Source: Paulownia fortunei (Eukaryota > Streptophyta > Magnoliopsida > Lamiales > Paulowniaceae). From it: a stretch of DNA of 64,000 bases. The position numbers were made by a program, and so were the translations under genes. How positions within the stretch are numbered: position 1 is the stretch's first letter; every line of letters starts with the position of its first letter. The notes beneath the pieces were generated by a model, which was not told the DNA's origin, did not search any database, and saw only the letters and a list, made by a program, of their open reading frames with translations. Of the stretch, positions 60,801 through 64,000 are shown in pieces. The stretch spans positions 17,706,551 through 17,770,550 of the forward strand of contig CM033106.1 of the NCBI GenBank assembly GCA_019321725.1. The letters are read 5' to 3'.

Positions 60801-62439
60801 TGTCCTCCAACAAGCAAATCTAAAATCATGTTTAATGGTTGATTGTGTTTTATTTTTCAAATTTAGCATATTGATGAATATCAATAACTATGAAATCATG
60901 CAGTTAATGCATATACATAATGATACTTATAACTTTTATAATTTAATTTGTTGTAATTTTATTAATTAACAATATATATAAACTCGAGAAAAAAAAAAGA
61001 TGAATTGAAATTAAAATGAAAAAAATTAAATTTTTAAAAAAAATATAAATTAAGGTATTACAAAAAAAAATTGCAATTGAAAATTTGATATGTACCGAAG
61101 TCGAACAAAAAAATTGGATCTGATATTTAATTTTACTTTGATTTTATTTTTTTATTCTAATTTATCGAGCTATACCAAATATCGAATTTAATTTTTATAA
61201 ATTTTTAAATAATTTTTATATCTTATTTTATATTTATTAGTTAATTTTGTACTTTTTTTTCTTACTCTTGACTTACCAAACTAAACATAATAAATTCAAA
61301 ATATAATTAGATTTTGTAAAAAAATAAAAATAAAGAAGAAATTGAGCTGAAATTATGTTATATATAGCTTTGTAGTACTATAATTATAGACATAATAATA
61401 TTTTATCTCTATTAGATTATATTAAAAAAAATATTGTTAATTTAATTTTACTACCCCTACATATACTTTTTAAAATGCTCCAATTATCTATCAATTTTAT
61501 AATTTATTCAGTAGAATAATATGTAAAAGGATAAAAAAATACATAAATAAATGTAGTATAAAAGTTTTTTGATCTTAATGTAATATATTTTCTTTTTTTA
61601 AATATTTATGTTGAAATGCAGTGATTCAACATAAATATTTATACAACTTATTTTTCCCATGTTTGATTTTATTTTGTTGAAATAATTTAGACTCTATTAG
61701 GTTTCATTTCCAGTCATTTTGAGAAGAGTATTCTAGAAAAATATGTTATGAGAAGTGAGTTTGGAGAACATGTACAAAATCAAAATGTGTATATTTTGTT
61801 AGAACAAATGATACAATGTATTTTGAATGACATTTTCAATTGTAGATCAATATTATTTTATTGTAATTAATGAGAGATATTTAACTATAAATATTTTGTC
61901 AATGTTATTATATTGTAATTAGTGACAATTTAGAGTATATGATTATCTCCCTCTCCAAGTGTGCTTGTTCCCCCCTTCTTCCTTACCCTGGCAACTCTAA
62001 CTGGTGGAGTATACATAAGAACTTTTATTGTAATAAATAATCTAGTATTATGGGGGAAAATCTCATTCCCAAAAAATGCAAGGAACACTTTTTCATATCC
62101 GAAGAAGGGAAATAATATTTGGAAGAAAAGTAGGAAGAGAAAGCCAATCAAAACTATAATGTTGGAACTCACAATAAAATATTATAAATAAAATTTATTA
62201 GATTAAATGATCAACCCAAAAAAATTACTTTTTTTCATGAAGTGATCAATGAGTAATTTAACATAAATTTCTAAAGTGAATTTTTTTTATTAAGTCAAAT
62301 ATCATATGCAATTGCAACCGGACGGACTACAATGATTGCAATAACAAAATATAAGTTAAATGATTAAAATAGATTTTGAATTTTATGCATAAAATATGTG
62401 AAATATAAGGAATAACATCGATTTTAGAAAATGACCTTA
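60801..62439. other. AT-rich region with one copy of a dispersed repeat
   Basis: 61080-61330 holds the block GATTTTATTTTTTTATT..CGAGCTATACCAAATATCGA..AATAATAAATTCAAAATA.AATTAGATTTTGT, also present at 62800-63000 and 63690-63895. No gene recognised. Confidence 0.6.
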
Positions 62440-63905
62440 TAATTGGTAAACATGTATAAAATTTAAATGTGAGTGGCTTGAGAAAATAAATGTTAAAAGA
62501 ATCAAATATTTTTATCAATTGATGTAATTATTTTCATATTCCCAACATAGAAAAAATTCACTTTTAGTCTGATAGTTTATGGAGGCCTTGCAAATTTAGT
62601 CCCATGATTCGAAAAAAATCTAATTTTAGTCATAAATGCATTTTAGGTTTTGCTGTATTCTATTTTTTTAGAATGTAGAATAACCAATATTATAAATATA
62701 ACAGTGGAATGTGTCTTTGAATTAATTTATTTTCATATTAATTTTAATAAATTCAATTAGACTGGACATTGTGATGTATATTTTCATAAAAATGTAATAT
62801 TCGGTTTGATTTTGGTTTTTTATTTTGATTTGCTGACCCATACAAAATATCGAGTTTTAATTTTTATAAATTTTATAAATAGTTGTTATATCTTATTTTA
62901 TATTTATTAATTAATCTTATACTTTTTTTTCTTAATTTTAACTTACTAAACTAAAAATAATAAATTCAAAATACAATTAGATTTTGTTATTTAATTTGAA
63001 CATTTATTTTTTAAAAAAATTATTTAACAAAATCATTGAATTGAAAATGGACAAAAGATCAAACAAAAGGTAAAATAGTTATAAATAATTTCCACACATG
63101 TTTTCAAAAGAAATTAGCAAATTGGTAAAGATAATATAAAATTTAGCTATGGATGGCTTGAGAAAGCATATGTCAAAGGAATTAAATATGCCATTAATTG
63201 ATGTAATTATTTTTATTTCTCCAAGCACAAGAAAATATACTTTTAGTCTCATAGTTCAGAAGGTCTTGCAAATTTAATTCCATAATTTAGAAAATATCCA
63301 TTGTTAGTCATGAATGCACTTTAATATATAGGTTTTGCATTCTTTTTTTTTTTTTTTTCAATAAGTGGAATAACCAAATTATAAATACAATATTGGAATG
63401 TGCCTTTGAATTAATATAAAAAAATAGATGTTATTTTTCACATTAATTTTAATGAATATTAGACTGGATATTGTGAGGTATATTTATTTTATTCAAATAT
63501 TTCACAATAAAATATTTTTTATATAGTGTGTCATATTTTTTTCTATTCTAATTCAATGTGACTTTTTATAGAGGGCGACAATGATTCAATAAACCAACCT
63601 AATCAAATCGAAACTGAAAATTCGGTATTTATTAAAGTAAAAGAAAATTGATTTATTATTTAATTTTTTATTTTCAAAAAAATTGGTATTTGGCTTAATT
63701 TTGGTGTTTAATTTTTTCGATTTATCGAACCACACCCAATATCAAATTTTAATTTTTACAAATTTTATAAATAATTTTTATATCTTATTGTAAATTTATT
63801 AATTAATTTTTACTTTTTTTTTAATTTCAACTTGCCAAACTAAAAATAATAAATTCAAAATTCAATTAGATTTTGTTATTTAACTATTAATTTTTTATTT
63901 TTTAA
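62440..63905 (+). repeat. Imperfect tandem duplication, two units of about 0.6-0.8 kb
   Basis: Unit A 62440-63005, unit B 63120-63905. Shared order: GGCTTGAGAAA, TTGATGTAATTATTTT, CTTTTAGTCT.ATAGTT, CTTGCAAATTTA(G/A)T(C/T)CCAT, GGTTTTGC, GAATAACCAA.ATTATAAATA, GGAATGTG.CTTTGAATTAAT, TTAGACTGGA.ATTGTGA, and the final ATATCGAGTTTTAATTTTTA..AATTAGATTTTGTTATTTAA block. Noncoding; unit B is longer because of poly-T and small insertions. The last 95 bases of the window show nothing else. Confidence 0.8.
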
Positions 63906-64000
63906 AAATTCTTTTAACAAATTAATTGAATCAAAATATGAACACATAAATGGGCAAAAGAGAAAACAAAAGGTAAAGTACTTATAAATATAATTTTCAC

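Overview
Nuclear DNA of a flowering plant, most likely a eudicot. The sequence is strongly AT-rich, has intron-split genes with GT-AG borders, and about half of it is decayed plant LTR retrotransposon. No bacterial, organellar, CRISPR, rRNA or tRNA features were recognised. One 100-N assembly gap lies at 26651-26750.

Left half (about 1-32041) is nested retrotransposon. An Athila-like Ty3 element (5' LTR about 715-1978, gag and protease relics to about 4.7 kb, polypurine tract 10811, 3' LTR 10826-12161) lacks most of pol. In its place it carries an intronless, decayed copy of a LOG-type (LONELY GUY, cytokinin-activating phosphoribohydrolase) gene at 5679-6275. A 2.9-kb solo LTR with an ATTTA target duplication has jumped into the end of that copy. 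Directly after the 3' LTR comes the decayed pol (RT, RNase H, integrase) of an Athila-type element. Next is a 10.9-kb Ty1/copia element (14989-25895) with initiator-tRNA-Met primer site, whose integrase is split by a further 1.5-kb insertion flanked by CTTAT. Beyond the gap lies an inverted partial copy of the 2.9-kb LTR (26751-29114), then scrambled minus-strand copia LTR pieces to 32041.

Right half holds two real host genes, arranged tail to tail. The first (+, 33859-45856, 11 exons) encodes mannosylglycoprotein endo-beta-mannosidase (GH2), which cuts the Man-beta-1,4-GlcNAc bond of N-glycans. It is complete except for a one-base deficit in exon 3, which either breaks the frame or is bypassed by a nearby alternative splice donor. 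The second (-, 57308-48690, 4 exons, 224 codons) encodes a PPPDE/DeSI-like cysteine isopeptidase with its His/Cys dyad intact and one GC-AG intron. Introns of both genes carry transposon debris: a MULE-like element with 9-bp target duplication in the mannosidase gene, and LINE fragments in the DeSI gene.

The right edge (58-64 kb) is AT-rich and repeat-filled. It includes a decayed Helitron helicase on the minus strand (60060-60800) and an imperfect tandem duplication of roughly 0.6-0.8 kb units (62440-63905). The two host genes act in unrelated processes (glycoprotein turnover and ubiquitin/SUMO-type deconjugation); nothing suggests functional linkage.
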